From positions 1 to 64,000 of the forward strand of contig SVIP01000002.1 of assembly GCA_015069425.1 (NCBI GenBank): DNA of 64,000 nt, written 5' to 3'. The notes under the pieces were generated by a model that saw nothing but the letters and a program-made list of their open reading frames with translations, made no database searches and was not told the origin of the DNA. The translations under genes were made by a program, and so were the position numbers. Source of the DNA: Clostridiales bacterium. Lineage in GTDB: Bacteria > Bacillota > Clostridia > Christensenellales > Borkfalkiaceae. This document shows positions 16,514 through 26,178 of the stretch, in pieces (position 1 is the stretch's first letter; each line of letters opens with the position of its first letter).

Positions 16514-17704
16514 TTAATCTTCTTGCTCTACTCCGAAATTATAATCAAGACCAACGTAATTTAACGACTTTTTATAAGCATCAACCTTATCGTCTTGCAT
16601 TTCTGATATTTGTTTTCTATACTTTTTAAGTTTACCCTTGGTGAATAATCTCCTAAATAAGTGATACACCCACATAAAGGGTAATAAAATCGCACATTTT
16701 TTTAAGAATGGATAAAAATCGCACATGATTTTATAAGGGGTAAAAATTGAGGTAAAGAATCTTTTCCTTTTCAAGTCCTTAACAGAATTTCCTTCTTTAA
16801 CCCCTTTTAAGGTGGCGGAAAGCACTTTTGCCTCTTCAGTACTAAACACTCCGCCGTTAAAAACTGCGTTAGTTATATAATTGGTTATATCACTCTCTTC
16901 TTCGCCATTAAACCACGTATCAAGCATTTTCGTAACGTTTTGATAAAACTCATAAACTTTGAGTTTAATTAATTGGTCTTTTATATAATCATAGTTTAAT
17001 TCTTTATTTGAGTTCATAAAAACCCAAACGTCTAAGATATGTTTTATCCCAACACCTGCATCTCGATAGTGCTTTGCCATATGCAAGAAAATAAACACAA
17101 ATTCATCCTCTGCTTTTAGACAATATTCATTACTGTTTTCTTCTTTTTCATGCGCCAACTGCCAGCCATCGCCAAAATATGCAAAATAATCCTTGTTATA
17201 CGACGGAATTAATCTTTTGTGAAGTTCAACCGTTACAGCCTTTCTTCTCCATATCAATTCGTGGTCACTTTCCACAACGGGTTCGTACCCCAACGCAACC
17301 ATAATTTCTTTAATCTTATCATACTGTTTTATCTTTATAAGAATATCAATGTCGCTCATCGTACGCATCTCAGGCTTAGGATACAAATATTTTAGTCTTA
17401 CGCCTTTTAACGGTAAATAATGAACATCACCCTTTTCAAATTCGCTTATCATTTCCTCATAAGCAAACATTTGTATTTCACTCATTACCATATTTTTGCA
17501 TACTAAAGAAAAAGCGTTTTGAGAAATCTCTTCGTTATTTAAAAGTCCACAATTATGTGCTCCGCTATATATTAGCGAAGTTAAACCGTGCTTTTCCGCT
17601 ATTGAAAAGATTATCCGTAAATCGACTTTTTCATCTAAAAAATATTTTTCATCAGTAAACGCACTTTTTATTAAAAGTAAAAACGCTTTTTGCTCTTTAT
17701 TCAT
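16514..17704 (-). CDS. NTP_transf_5-type nucleotidyltransferase, paralogue 1
   Basis: This 396-residue protein resembles the gene at 14101-15276. It has YLPLKGVRLKYLYPKPEM then RTMSDIDILIKIKQYDKI, with the DID metal-binding pair, and VTVELHKRL. The second half is helical and ends in basic residues. It lies between capE and capF. The ribosome binding site GAGGGGAA almost touches the ATG. The duplicate arrangement suggests related but distinct acceptors. No function can be stated beyond a probable nucleotidyl or sugar-linked transfer. Confidence 0.7.
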   Translation of the reverse strand: MNKEQKAFLLLIKSAFTDEKYFLDEKVDLRIIFSIAEKHGLTSLIYSGAHNCGLLNNEEISQNAFSLVCKNMVMSEIQMFAYEEMISEFEKGDVHYLPLKGVRLKYLYPKPEMRTMSDIDILIKIKQYDKIKEIMVALGYEPVVESDHELIWRRKAVTVELHKRLIPSYNKDYFAYFGDGWQLAHEKEENSNEYCLKAEDEFVFIFLHMAKHYRDAGVGIKHILDVWVFMNSNKELNYDYIKDQLIKLKVYEFYQNVTKMLDTWFNGEEESDITNYITNAVFNGGVFSTEEAKVLSATLKGVKEGNSVKDLKRKRFFTSIFTPYKIMCDFYPFLKKCAILLPFMWVYHLFRRLFTKGKLKKYRKQISEMQDDKVDAYKKSLNYVGLDYNFGVEQED

Positions 17705-17740
17705 TTCCCCTCTTACAGTACGGAACTCCGCACAATTTAA

Positions 17741-18781
17741 TTAAATTTTTGCAAGTTCTTCTTGTATGTATTTGAGCGACGCTATTTTTGTTTTCGTTTC
17801 TTCTACCGATAAAAGTTTAGTATTGCTTGAATTGAATTCAGTAAGTGTATTCCTCTCAACGTCACCTTGTTTAATGTACTTATCATAGTTAAGCCCACGC
17901 TTATCGCTCGGCACTCTATAGAAATTTCCAAGGTCGATTGCGTTTGCACATTCTTCATTAGTTAAAAGTGTTTCATACATCTTTTCACCGTGTCTAATGC
18001 CAATAATTTTAATATTAGATTTATCTCCACCGAAAAGCTCACAAACGGCCTCTGCTTGAGTTTGAATAGTACAAGCAGGTGCTTTCTGAACGAGTATATC
18101 ACCACTAACACCGTGTTCAAACGCAAATAATACAAGATCAACCGCCTCATCAAGTGACATTATAAACCTTGTCATATCTGGGTCGGTAATAGTTATAGGT
18201 TGTCCATTTTTAATTTGGTCTATCCATAAAGGAATAACGCTTCCACGGCTACACATAACGTTACCATATCTAGTACAGCAAATTTTGGTTTTTTCAGGAC
18301 TTACCGTACGAGATTTTGCAACGATAACTTTTTCCATCATGGCTTTACTCGTTCCCATAGCATTTACAGGATAAGCCGCTTTATCTGTCGATAAGCAAAC
18401 TATGTTTTTAACTCCCGCCTCTATCGCAGCAGTAAGTACGTTTTCCGTACCAAGAACGTTAGTTTTAACCGCTTCAATCGGGAAAAACTCGCAAGACGGC
18501 ACTTGTTTTAATGCCGCAGCGTGGAATATGTAATCAACCCCATGCATAGCATTTTTAACACTGTTGATATCCCTAACGTCGCCAATGTAAAATTTAATTT
18601 TTTCACTAACCTCAGGCATTTTCGCTTGAAATTCGTGACGCATATCATCTTGTTTTTTCTCATCACGAGAAAAAATTCTAATTTCGCCAATATCAGTTTT
18701 TAAAAACCTATTAAGAACGGCATTCCCAAAACTCCCCGTCCCCCCAGTAATAAGCAACGTTTTATTCTTAAATAAACTCAT
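17741..18781 (-). CDS. capE: CapE-like UDP-GlcNAc 4,6-dehydratase (5-epimerizing)
   Basis: This 346-residue protein is a short-chain dehydrogenase-type sugar nucleotide dehydratase. It shows LITGGTGSFGNAVLNRFL at the start, FHAAALKQVPSCEFFPIEA, and STDKAAYPVNAMGTSK. The MxxxK in place of YxxxK is the mark of the CapE/WbjB/FlaA1 group. It catalyses the first step from UDP-GlcNAc towards UDP-N-acetyl-L-fucosamine. The length agrees with the family. CapF and CapG follow in the same operon. Confidence 0.92.
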   Translation of the reverse strand: MSLFKNKTLLITGGTGSFGNAVLNRFLKTDIGEIRIFSRDEKKQDDMRHEFQAKMPEVSEKIKFYIGDVRDINSVKNAMHGVDYIFHAAALKQVPSCEFFPIEAVKTNVLGTENVLTAAIEAGVKNIVCLSTDKAAYPVNAMGTSKAMMEKVIVAKSRTVSPEKTKICCTRYGNVMCSRGSVIPLWIDQIKNGQPITITDPDMTRFIMSLDEAVDLVLFAFEHGVSGDILVQKAPACTIQTQAEAVCELFGGDKSNIKIIGIRHGEKMYETLLTNEECANAIDLGNFYRVPSDKRGLNYDKYIKQGDVERNTLTEFNSSNTKLLSVEETKTKIASLKYIQEELAKI

Positions 18782-18783
18782 TA

Positions 18784-20331
18784 TTAATCTTCTCCTCTGC
18801 TATCATTATTTTTCTTGAATAATTTATTTAGTAAATTAGATAAAGTCGCTTTTTCTTGCTGATTTTTCCCTAATATTAAGAACCCGCTAAAAGCAATAAT
18901 AACATAAATAATTCCACTCGTTAAAAATGCCAAAATCGAATTTTTAATTACTGTGCACACAAAACAACCTATTATAGCTCCAATTATTTGATATAAAAGT
19001 ATCCCTTTATACGTTTTACAAAATAGATATAAAACTTTTATATTCATTCTTTTGTAATAGTAAATGTTTAGTAATATAATCTGTAAAATGGTAGAAAGTC
19101 CAGTGGCAATTGATGCCCCTATGAGACCAAAGTTTTTAATTAAAAATATAGTTAATACAATGTTGAATATGGTGCTAACCATCATAATTAGCGAACGAGT
19201 TAGTCTTTTGTTTTTTATATCTAATACATTTATAATAACTGCATTAGACATATTAATAAACATAGGCGCCATTAAAATTATTGCAATTAACCACGCCAAT
19301 AAATATTCTTCTCCATAAATCAATTTGATAAAAGGTTTCCCCGCAGCAATAAAGCCAAATAACACCGAACCGCCAACTAAAACTATTAACCGACAAGGCT
19401 GAATGAGGGTATTAGTAAGCTCTTTCCCCTCTTTTCCCTCTAAAACATCCTTACTAATTTGTGGCATATACATTGATACAGGTATGGTTGTAAGAGAAGA
19501 AAAAATACTAAAAATATACAAACCTACTGAATACAAAGTAACGTCTTCTGGAGATGTCATAACTCCTAGAACAAACTTTCCAACTGTATTATTTGCTTGG
19601 TTCACAATCGTTTGCAAAAATAATGCAATACACATTGGTAAAGATGCTTTTAAAATCAATTTATCAAAATTTCTAAAGTTTATACTGACTTTATATTTTA
19701 ATTTACAATAAATATAACCAAAAACTGCTATTCCTGCGTTAATAGAAGCATCCACAATTGCTATAATTATAACATATTTAAAATTAAATAATAAAACGAC
19801 TAATAAGCTCGTCCTTAACAAGATTTTAAATATAGAAATTAAAGACGTATATGTATAATTTTCATGTGCTAACGGAATACCATTAAGCGTTTGAGATAAG
19901 AATGACGATAATAAAAAAATCGTTATGAATATAAAAATATTTTTGCCATCGAGAATTTGCTCAGGCGTTAAGGAATTTTGGTAAATGGTTTCAATTGAAA
20001 AATAAAACCCAATCGATACAATACCTATAACGATAGATAAAAACGTAGCAATACTCCAAATTGTTGACACATTCTTATCAATTACCGATTTATCTTCATT
20101 CTTATTTCGACAAGCAAGTAAATTTCTTGTCATAACCGTACCGGTACCAAACTCAAGCAAAACTAAATAATTTGCAAAAGATGCCATAGTTTGATAAACG
20201 CCATAATTAGTATCGCCCAACTGTTTTAATAAAAAAGAAGATAAAAATAGCCCACAAACTAAATTAAGAAAAGTATTAGTATATGACAGTATTATACCTG
20301 TATTTCTATTTTTTGAACTTAAAAATTTCAT
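18784..20331 (-). CDS. Wzx-like polysaccharide flippase, MOP superfamily
   Basis: This 515-residue protein has about 12-14 hydrophobic segments, a Wzx/RfbX-like N-terminus (NTFLNLVCGLFLSSFLLKQL) and the GTGTVMTRNLL region. It would move lipid-linked repeat units across the membrane for polymerization. The stop codon of capE lies only 2 bases downstream, and the gene upstream overlaps its start by 4 bases. Specific Wzx substrate preference cannot be read. A charged C-terminal tail is normal for the family. Confidence 0.85.
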   Translation of the reverse strand: MKFLSSKNRNTGIILSYTNTFLNLVCGLFLSSFLLKQLGDTNYGVYQTMASFANYLVLLEFGTGTVMTRNLLACRNKNEDKSVIDKNVSTIWSIATFLSIVIGIVSIGFYFSIETIYQNSLTPEQILDGKNIFIFITIFLLSSFLSQTLNGIPLAHENYTYTSLISIFKILLRTSLLVVLLFNFKYVIIIAIVDASINAGIAVFGYIYCKLKYKVSINFRNFDKLILKASLPMCIALFLQTIVNQANNTVGKFVLGVMTSPEDVTLYSVGLYIFSIFSSLTTIPVSMYMPQISKDVLEGKEGKELTNTLIQPCRLIVLVGGSVLFGFIAAGKPFIKLIYGEEYLLAWLIAIILMAPMFINMSNAVIINVLDIKNKRLTRSLIMMVSTIFNIVLTIFLIKNFGLIGASIATGLSTILQIILLNIYYYKRMNIKVLYLFCKTYKGILLYQIIGAIIGCFVCTVIKNSILAFLTSGIIYVIIAFSGFLILGKNQQEKATLSNLLNKLFKKNNDSRGED

Positions 20332-21476
20332 CTATCTTTCCTTAAAAACTTTTTTACATAATGTCTACAACAAAACATAAACGAACTTTCTAGTTTGTAT
20401 GTCTTCATTGCTTTAATAAAACCATTTTTTTGGCTTTTTACTACAAAGTCCTTGTGTTCGGAAAAAAGTTTCTCATTTAATAATCTGTCGGTTAAATTAT
20501 AACTTGCCTCTTCTTTATCTAATACAGTAAATGAAACCGTTTTGTTTAAGTTGTTAATTATTTCCTCTCCTTTATAAGAATTTGTTATAACTAAAGATAT
20601 TCCTTTATGGTCGTTTTTAATTTTCGAAATTGAATTATGCTTCCATAAATCAGCCAATATTATATCCGAATAATGATTATTAGAAAAACTACATTCGTAA
20701 CAATAATCTCTAATAGAAAGACGTTGTTTTAGAAAACAACTAAAATATACGTCTGCAAACGCCCATTTTTTATAGACTTTATTACTTGCTTTTATTTTAA
20801 TAGCATACTTTTCCCAACCATATATTTTAGGCCGAAAATTTACTTCCGTTATACTTTTTGCTCTAAGTTTTTTCTTAATATAAGAAAGATATTCTTGGTA
20901 CATTTTATGAGAAGGCAAGCCTCCACAACTAAAATCGCAAGTGATTAAATTATCATAATCTTCTTTTAAAAATCTTTTAAGCCCTGCAATTTGACAAGGT
21001 GCGCCACAATATAAAACAAGTTTATTACCATGCAACTTTTCTTTTACTTCTAAAAAAGACTGGTTTACACGACTTTCAACGTATTTACTACGGCAAATTT
21101 GCTCAAGAGTATGTGTTTCACTAGAGCAAATATTAACATTCTTAAAATCATCAGAATAACAAGCACCGTAAACTATTCCGCCATTATCAATCACGTATTG
21201 TGCTATTGCAGAAAAAACCCCTCCAGACGAACTTCTCAACACAATTTCTTCATTGTTATGAATTGCGCCGTAAGCATTGATGACTTTTTGATTTTTTATA
21301 GGACTATTTACCGGACAAACTTGTTTACATATTCCACAACTAATACATTTGTCGTTGTCAACTTGCAATTCATAATATAAATTATTTTCATTTAGAGTAA
21401 TAGCTTTTTTTGGACAAATATTATAACATGCACCACAATTAGCACATTTTTCAAAATCTAAAATACTATTCTTCAT
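20328..21476 (-). CDS. FrhB-like iron-sulfur protein of polysaccharide loci
   Basis: This 382-residue protein has two N-terminal 4Fe-4S motifs (CANCGACYNICP and CISCGICKQVCP). An F420 hydrogenase beta-subunit-like region follows with SSSGGVFSAIAQYV, YCGAPCQIAGLKRFL and CDFSCGGLPS. Members occur widely beside pyruvyl transferases in surface polysaccharide clusters, as here. The electron donor and the substrate are not known. It overlaps the pyruvyl transferase gene by 11 bases, which suggests translational coupling and a joint function. Confidence 0.82.
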   Translation of the reverse strand: MKNSILDFEKCANCGACYNICPKKAITLNENNLYYELQVDNDKCISCGICKQVCPVNSPIKNQKVINAYGAIHNNEEIVLRSSSGGVFSAIAQYVIDNGGIVYGACYSDDFKNVNICSSETHTLEQICRSKYVESRVNQSFLEVKEKLHGNKLVLYCGAPCQIAGLKRFLKEDYDNLITCDFSCGGLPSHKMYQEYLSYIKKKLRAKSITEVNFRPKIYGWEKYAIKIKASNKVYKKWAFADVYFSCFLKQRLSIRDYCYECSFSNNHYSDIILADLWKHNSISKIKNDHKGISLVITNSYKGEEIINNLNKTVSFTVLDKEEASYNLTDRLLNEKLFSEHKDFVVKSQKNGFIKAMKTYKLESSFMFCCRHYVKKFLRKDR

Positions 21477-22548
21477 TTGATAAGATTCCTTTTAAATAAT
21501 CTATCCCTTTTTGCTTTTCCTCTTGAATTTTTAAATTAATTTGATCATACTGCCCAAGATCAAAATCCATCAGATTTTCTATTTCAACATTTTTAAACCC
21601 AACTTTATTCATAATAGAATTTAACCTTGAAGGCGCATTAGGATTTACAACTACTGATAATTTTTTATTATAATTTAGCGATAAGGCAACCCCGTGAAAA
21701 GATGAAGATACAACGGCATCAGCATTATGTATTAAATACAAAAAGTTTCCACAATCAGCATCATAAACCTTGCGATTCCCCCATACCCTATTAATAGTAG
21801 AAGATATCACAACAATTTCTTTGCCTGTCTTTTTATGTAACAGTTTTAATTTTTTATTTAATTTCTTATCCCAATAAATAGCAAATACTAAAATATATGG
21901 TTTTGTTATTGAATATTCTTTTTCATAAATACCCCAACCATCTTTATCGATAAAAAAACTGGGATCAATGTGATGTAAAATACTTTTGTCCGTATATCTA
22001 CTTAGAACTTCTATCATTTCTGATTCTCTAACAGAATAAGTATCAAAAGAAGATACTAATTTTTTAAATTTCTCTTCTTTTTCACATGGCACTTCCGTCA
22101 CACCCATACTCGCAGCATAAGAATACTTTTTAGCATTTTCAGGCAAAAACTCCAAAAAAAACAATGGTTTACATAAATTGGGATGCCAAATTTGGTCACT
22201 ACCTGCGATATAAATGTCTGCTTTTGGTGGATGTGCTTTTATAACTTCGTAACTATCATAATATTTTATATCAACGTTTTTATTTATGAACTGAATAGAT
22301 TTTTGATATTGAAGTTCTATCTTATTTTTAATCCTTACTTTTAATAAATTTTTTATTAGAGTTTTTATATTTTTGCTAATTTTAAAATTAAATCTCGTCG
22401 TTGGTAATGGTGCAGGATTGTCAATTAAAACAAAACTTTCTGCACCTAAATCACTTATTGCTGAACGCATTCCTATTGTCTGCAATACAGAGCCATAACT
22501 AGACCATTCACAATATGTAACAACACAAATCTTTTTTCTTTTATCCAT
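21466..22548 (-). CDS. Polysaccharide pyruvyl transferase family protein
   Basis: This 360-residue protein belongs to the CsaB/PssM-like pyruvyl transferase family. Motifs include VVTYCEWSSYGSVLQTIGMR near the start, DIYIAGSDQIWHPNL in the middle and ADAVVSSSFHGVALSL near the end. It would add a pyruvate ketal to a sugar, or in related cases other groups. It overlaps the FrhB-like gene. The pair is common in clostridial and archaeal cell-surface loci. Confidence 0.85.
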   Translation of the reverse strand: MDKRKKICVVTYCEWSSYGSVLQTIGMRSAISDLGAESFVLIDNPAPLPTTRFNFKISKNIKTLIKNLLKVRIKNKIELQYQKSIQFINKNVDIKYYDSYEVIKAHPPKADIYIAGSDQIWHPNLCKPLFFLEFLPENAKKYSYAASMGVTEVPCEKEEKFKKLVSSFDTYSVRESEMIEVLSRYTDKSILHHIDPSFFIDKDGWGIYEKEYSITKPYILVFAIYWDKKLNKKLKLLHKKTGKEIVVISSTINRVWGNRKVYDADCGNFLYLIHNADAVVSSSFHGVALSLNYNKKLSVVVNPNAPSRLNSIMNKVGFKNVEIENLMDFDLGQYDQINLKIQEEKQKGIDYLKGILSNEE

Positions 22549-22562
22549 GCTTTACCCCTAAA

Positions 22563-23693
22563 CTACTCTTTACTACACACGCCCTTATTAAATTTATTTT
22601 CTATCTTTCCTGTTTCAAAAAACGATTTCACTAAACTTAAAAACTTTTTAGCAGCGTTTTCCGCGTTCCATTCATTTACCATTGTTTGATATGCTTTTTT
22701 TCCCATTTCAATCCTTTTTTCAGGATTGTCTAACAAATATTTTACTTTGTTATAAAAATCTTCAAAATCTCCATCCTTATAAATAAAACCATTTTCACCG
22801 TCTTTAAGTAAAAACGGCACAGATCCTATAGCATGATTTGCAACAGGAACGCAAGCACTATTCATAGATTCATTTAGCACTGCACCCCAACCTTCATTTC
22901 TATCAGAAGTAAATATATGAATTTCTGATTTTTCCATATGAGAGCGTACTTCTTCTGGCGACATCGCACCTAAAATGTTAACACAATCCGTGAGTCCACA
23001 TTCTTCGACTTTCTTTGAAACGTTAGCAAGCAATGTGCCATTGCCTATCATCTTTAATTCAAAATCATAACCGTCTTTCTTTAATTTCTCGGCTAATTTT
23101 ATTGCGATTTCAGGATGTTTCCAATCAATAAATCTTGCAACCCAAACTATAGAGTTTTTATTTTTTATTTCAATAAGAGCATCAATATTTTCATGTTTTT
23201 TTACTTCTGGGAAATATCCCCACTTGAAAGTCTTTCCCTTAAACAAACCAAACTTTCTATAATCACTCGCAGAATAAGCACTCGCACAAAGCATATAAAT
23301 CGGCTTGTTTTTCGGATTTTGAATGTTCCACTTTATAAATCGTGGAATAAACTTAATCGGTTGTAAAGCTTTTTTTAAAGGTCTTTCAGAATATCGAAAA
23401 ATTAATTTATTTTGTTTTTTTCTTTGTTTAAGCAATTTAAAAGGAGCAGAGCCAAAAATAACAACGTCTGCATCATTAATTAATTCTTGGCATTTATTAT
23501 TATTTTTAATGAACTCATTGTATGAAATTACATAACTGGGAAATTCATCAATCCCCCACCCCATATTCTTACGCTCATCTTCCATTGGCTCTGTTTCAAT
23601 AAAACAGTAATTTTCACCCAACATATTAAACATTGCATCCGAAAGAGGCTTTTGATGATGATTAAAATAATTAGAAATAAATATTACTTTCAT
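22563..23693 (-). CDS. Glycosyltransferase, GT4-like GT-B fold
   Basis: This 376-residue protein has the GT-B layout with a C-terminal nucleotide-sugar domain: VWVARFIDWKHPEIAIKLAE, LKMIGNGTL, and the E-x7-E region EGWGAVLNESMNSACVPVA. It would transfer one sugar to the lipid-linked repeat unit at the inner face of the membrane. Donor and linkage cannot be deduced. It sits 14 bases downstream of the pyruvyl transferase gene's start side in the same operon. Confidence 0.85.
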   Translation of the reverse strand: MKVIFISNYFNHHQKPLSDAMFNMLGENYCFIETEPMEDERKNMGWGIDEFPSYVISYNEFIKNNNKCQELINDADVVIFGSAPFKLLKQRKKQNKLIFRYSERPLKKALQPIKFIPRFIKWNIQNPKNKPIYMLCASAYSASDYRKFGLFKGKTFKWGYFPEVKKHENIDALIEIKNKNSIVWVARFIDWKHPEIAIKLAEKLKKDGYDFELKMIGNGTLLANVSKKVEECGLTDCVNILGAMSPEEVRSHMEKSEIHIFTSDRNEGWGAVLNESMNSACVPVANHAIGSVPFLLKDGENGFIYKDGDFEDFYNKVKYLLDNPEKRIEMGKKAYQTMVNEWNAENAAKKFLSLVKSFFETGKIENKFNKGVCSKE

Positions 23694-23701
23694 AAAACTT
23701 T

Positions 23702-24928
23702 TTATTTATCTCCAGACATGCTACAATATCTTACTATCAAGCAACAACATAAGTATAAACATACGAAATCCATAGCCCCCATATTACCTACACCCATATT
23801 ACATCCAATAAAACACAAAAATGGAACTATAGATGATATTTTAAATTTACCAGTTCTAAAACTTATTTGTTTAAATAGATTAAAATACATAAACGTCCAA
23901 AAAATAGTACCAATTATTCCAAACCTTGAAAATACTTGTACAAAAGAATTATGTTCATGATTACTTATAAAATTTGAATAATTTGCGTAAAATCCATTAC
24001 CAAACAAAAATCTATCCCAACTTGAACAAGTTAAATTAATATAAAACTTCCAAATTTCTATTCTACCATGACCTGTCTCAACATCATCTCCTTCAAATCT
24101 TTGTAATACAGAATCTATAATATCTGAAAATGTAAAGTTAATTATTACGACAATAACAACTATAACGAATAAAGAGTAAATTCCATATTTCACCTTACCC
24201 TTGTCAAATAACAAAAAGACAGGTACCAATACAACCAACAATAAAATAATAAAATTTGTTCTAGAACTATTGATTAAAGCACCCACTGCAAGGATAAGCA
24301 TAGACAATATATTAGCGATAGTTGTTTTTTTATTATAAACACATAATAATAAATTAATTGCCACAAGACAAGGAAATGTTAATGTAGCAAAATTACGTTC
24401 ATGTCTTGCGCCAAGCAAAAAGCTAGTAGCAGAAATAGTTGCACCAAAGATTGCACATACTAAAATTTTACTTATATACTCTCTATTCAAATACTTATCA
24501 TTATTGAACATTGTTATTAAAAACAATAAACAAAAAACTTCCCTTATCTCGGTTATTATTAAATTATAATTTGAATACTTAACCGACGTCAAAGTTACAC
24601 ACAAGAAAAAGGCAAGCAAAGAAAAACAAAATTTAAATTTAAATTCATTTTTTACAAAATATTTAATGGAAACTAAAATAAAATAATAACCATAAAACGC
24701 AGCAGAAGTTGAGGAAAATTTAATTGCATGCAAAAATGGAAAAAGAATTATAGTATATAAAAACAAATCATCAAATTTTAATAAAATTAGTGCAAATAAC
24801 ATTATAGCACAGCCTAATAAAAATAATGGCAACGATCCAATTGTCCTATTAACAGCAAAAATTATAGCTGTTATCGCTCCTAAAATATAAACTAAATTAT
24901 TAGTTTTCTCTTTAACCAATGTTTGCAT
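23702..24928 (-). CDS. O-antigen polymerase/ligase-like (Wzy) membrane protein
   Basis: This 408-residue protein has about 10-12 hydrophobic segments and a large external loop carrying GHGRIEIWKFYINL and a NHEHNSFVQVFSRFG segment, as in Wzy/WaaL proteins. It probably polymerizes repeat units outside the membrane. Wzy proteins diverge greatly, so the call rests on topology, the RIEIW and NHEHN features and the operon. The ribosome binding site AAAGGATA precedes the ATG. Confidence 0.8.
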   Translation of the reverse strand: MQTLVKEKTNNLVYILGAITAIIFAVNRTIGSLPLFLLGCAIMLFALILLKFDDLFLYTIILFPFLHAIKFSSTSAAFYGYYFILVSIKYFVKNEFKFKFCFSLLAFFLCVTLTSVKYSNYNLIITEIREVFCLLFLITMFNNDKYLNREYISKILVCAIFGATISATSFLLGARHERNFATLTFPCLVAINLLLCVYNKKTTIANILSMLILAVGALINSSRTNFIILLLVVLVPVFLLFDKGKVKYGIYSLFVIVVIVVIINFTFSDIIDSVLQRFEGDDVETGHGRIEIWKFYINLTCSSWDRFLFGNGFYANYSNFISNHEHNSFVQVFSRFGIIGTIFWTFMYFNLFKQISFRTGKFKISSIVPFLCFIGCNMGVGNMGAMDFVCLYLCCCLIVRYCSMSGDK

Positions 24929-24942
24929 TCTATTATCCTTTT

Positions 24943-26127
24943 TTATAAATATAACTCTATATACTCTCTAAATTTATCGTCTTTGTTAAATTGTTTTGCC
25001 TTACTCAAGCAATCTTCCTTATCAAAAGGCCTATCGACAAAAACTCTTAAAATTTCTTTTTCTAATCTATCAATATCGTTTTTAGGTACAACCATTCCAC
25101 AAGTTTCATCTAACATTTCGGGACTACCACCAGTATTAAAAGTTAAAACGGGCGTCCCACACGCAACTGACTCCATATTAACAGTTGGATAATTTTCTTC
25201 TCTTGTAGTGTTCACAAATAAGTCTGCAGAAGTGTAAATTTCTGCAAGTTCAGTTTGGTTTTGCGTCCTGTGTATAGAAATTATATTTTTAGGTAGTTGT
25301 TTGTCCACGCTATCATCGGTACCAACAAGCACAATTTGAAAACGCTCGTCCAACCTTTTTGATAGTTCTATAAACACATCAAGTCCTTTTCTTACTCCCC
25401 AACCAAATGCAACGCCAAGCAAAATGAACTTGTCTTTTATATTATACTTTTCTTTAAAGTTACTTTCCGTAGGCTTAAATATATTTAAATCAATTCCATT
25501 ATTTATAACTTTAACAGGATAATCTTTTAAAAACGATTGCTTTACAAGTTCACCTAGCCATTTAGACGGAGTTATGATGGTCAAGTCAAGCCCAATAAAC
25601 AATTTTTTCTTTTTATCAAAAAGTTTTTTGCTTTTATCAAAAAACCAACTGTAATATCTTTTTTGTGGACATTTACCGCATTCGCTTTGCCATTTGTCAC
25701 AACCAAACATATCAAAATGTGGGCAATACCCAGTAAATGCCCAACAATCATGAAAAGTCCAAAATAATTTCTTGTTCGCTTTTTTAAAATACTTAAAAAG
25801 CAGTGAAAGATTGCAATTATGTGCGTGAATATTATGTAAATGAACAATATCAGGGTTAATTTTTTCAATTTCTCTAATTAATCTTCTTGTAGAGCGTGCG
25901 GAATTAAACCCGTAATTCCCAAAAACCCTTGACTTTAACGCCTGAATTTTGGTATAAAATGCTCCTTGGTATTTTATACCTTGAGAATAATCGCTATTCC
26001 CGCTAGAATATAAAATATAGTTCTCTATTCCCTTTTCATTAAGGAGTTCACTTACGGCAACGCAGATCTTCCCCGTACTGCCCTTACCGCAAGCACTATT
26101 AATTTGTAAAACTTTCATTTTTATCAT
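24943..26127 (-). CDS. Glycosyltransferase, GT4-like
   Basis: This 394-residue protein starts with KVLQINSACGKGSTGKI, contains IVHLHNIHAHNCNLSLLF and FHDCWAFTGYCPHFDMFGC, and ends with the GT4 domain (LLGVAFGWGVRKGLDVFIEL, NYPTVNMESVACGTPVLTF). A cysteine group (C-x4-C-x-C style, around FDMFGCDKWQSECGKCPQK) is typical of this wcaL-like subgroup. The sugar transferred is unknown. The exact start is uncertain between ATG 26127 and ATG 26118, since neither has a strong ribosome binding site. Confidence 0.85.
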   Translation of the reverse strand: MIKMKVLQINSACGKGSTGKICVAVSELLNEKGIENYILYSSGNSDYSQGIKYQGAFYTKIQALKSRVFGNYGFNSARSTRRLIREIEKINPDIVHLHNIHAHNCNLSLLFKYFKKANKKLFWTFHDCWAFTGYCPHFDMFGCDKWQSECGKCPQKRYYSWFFDKSKKLFDKKKKLFIGLDLTIITPSKWLGELVKQSFLKDYPVKVINNGIDLNIFKPTESNFKEKYNIKDKFILLGVAFGWGVRKGLDVFIELSKRLDERFQIVLVGTDDSVDKQLPKNIISIHRTQNQTELAEIYTSADLFVNTTREENYPTVNMESVACGTPVLTFNTGGSPEMLDETCGMVVPKNDIDRLEKEILRVFVDRPFDKEDCLSKAKQFNKDDKFREYIELYL

Positions 26128-26178
26128 TCACTACCATGTTTAAAAATATTTTAATTAATTTTAAGAAAAAATAAACTT

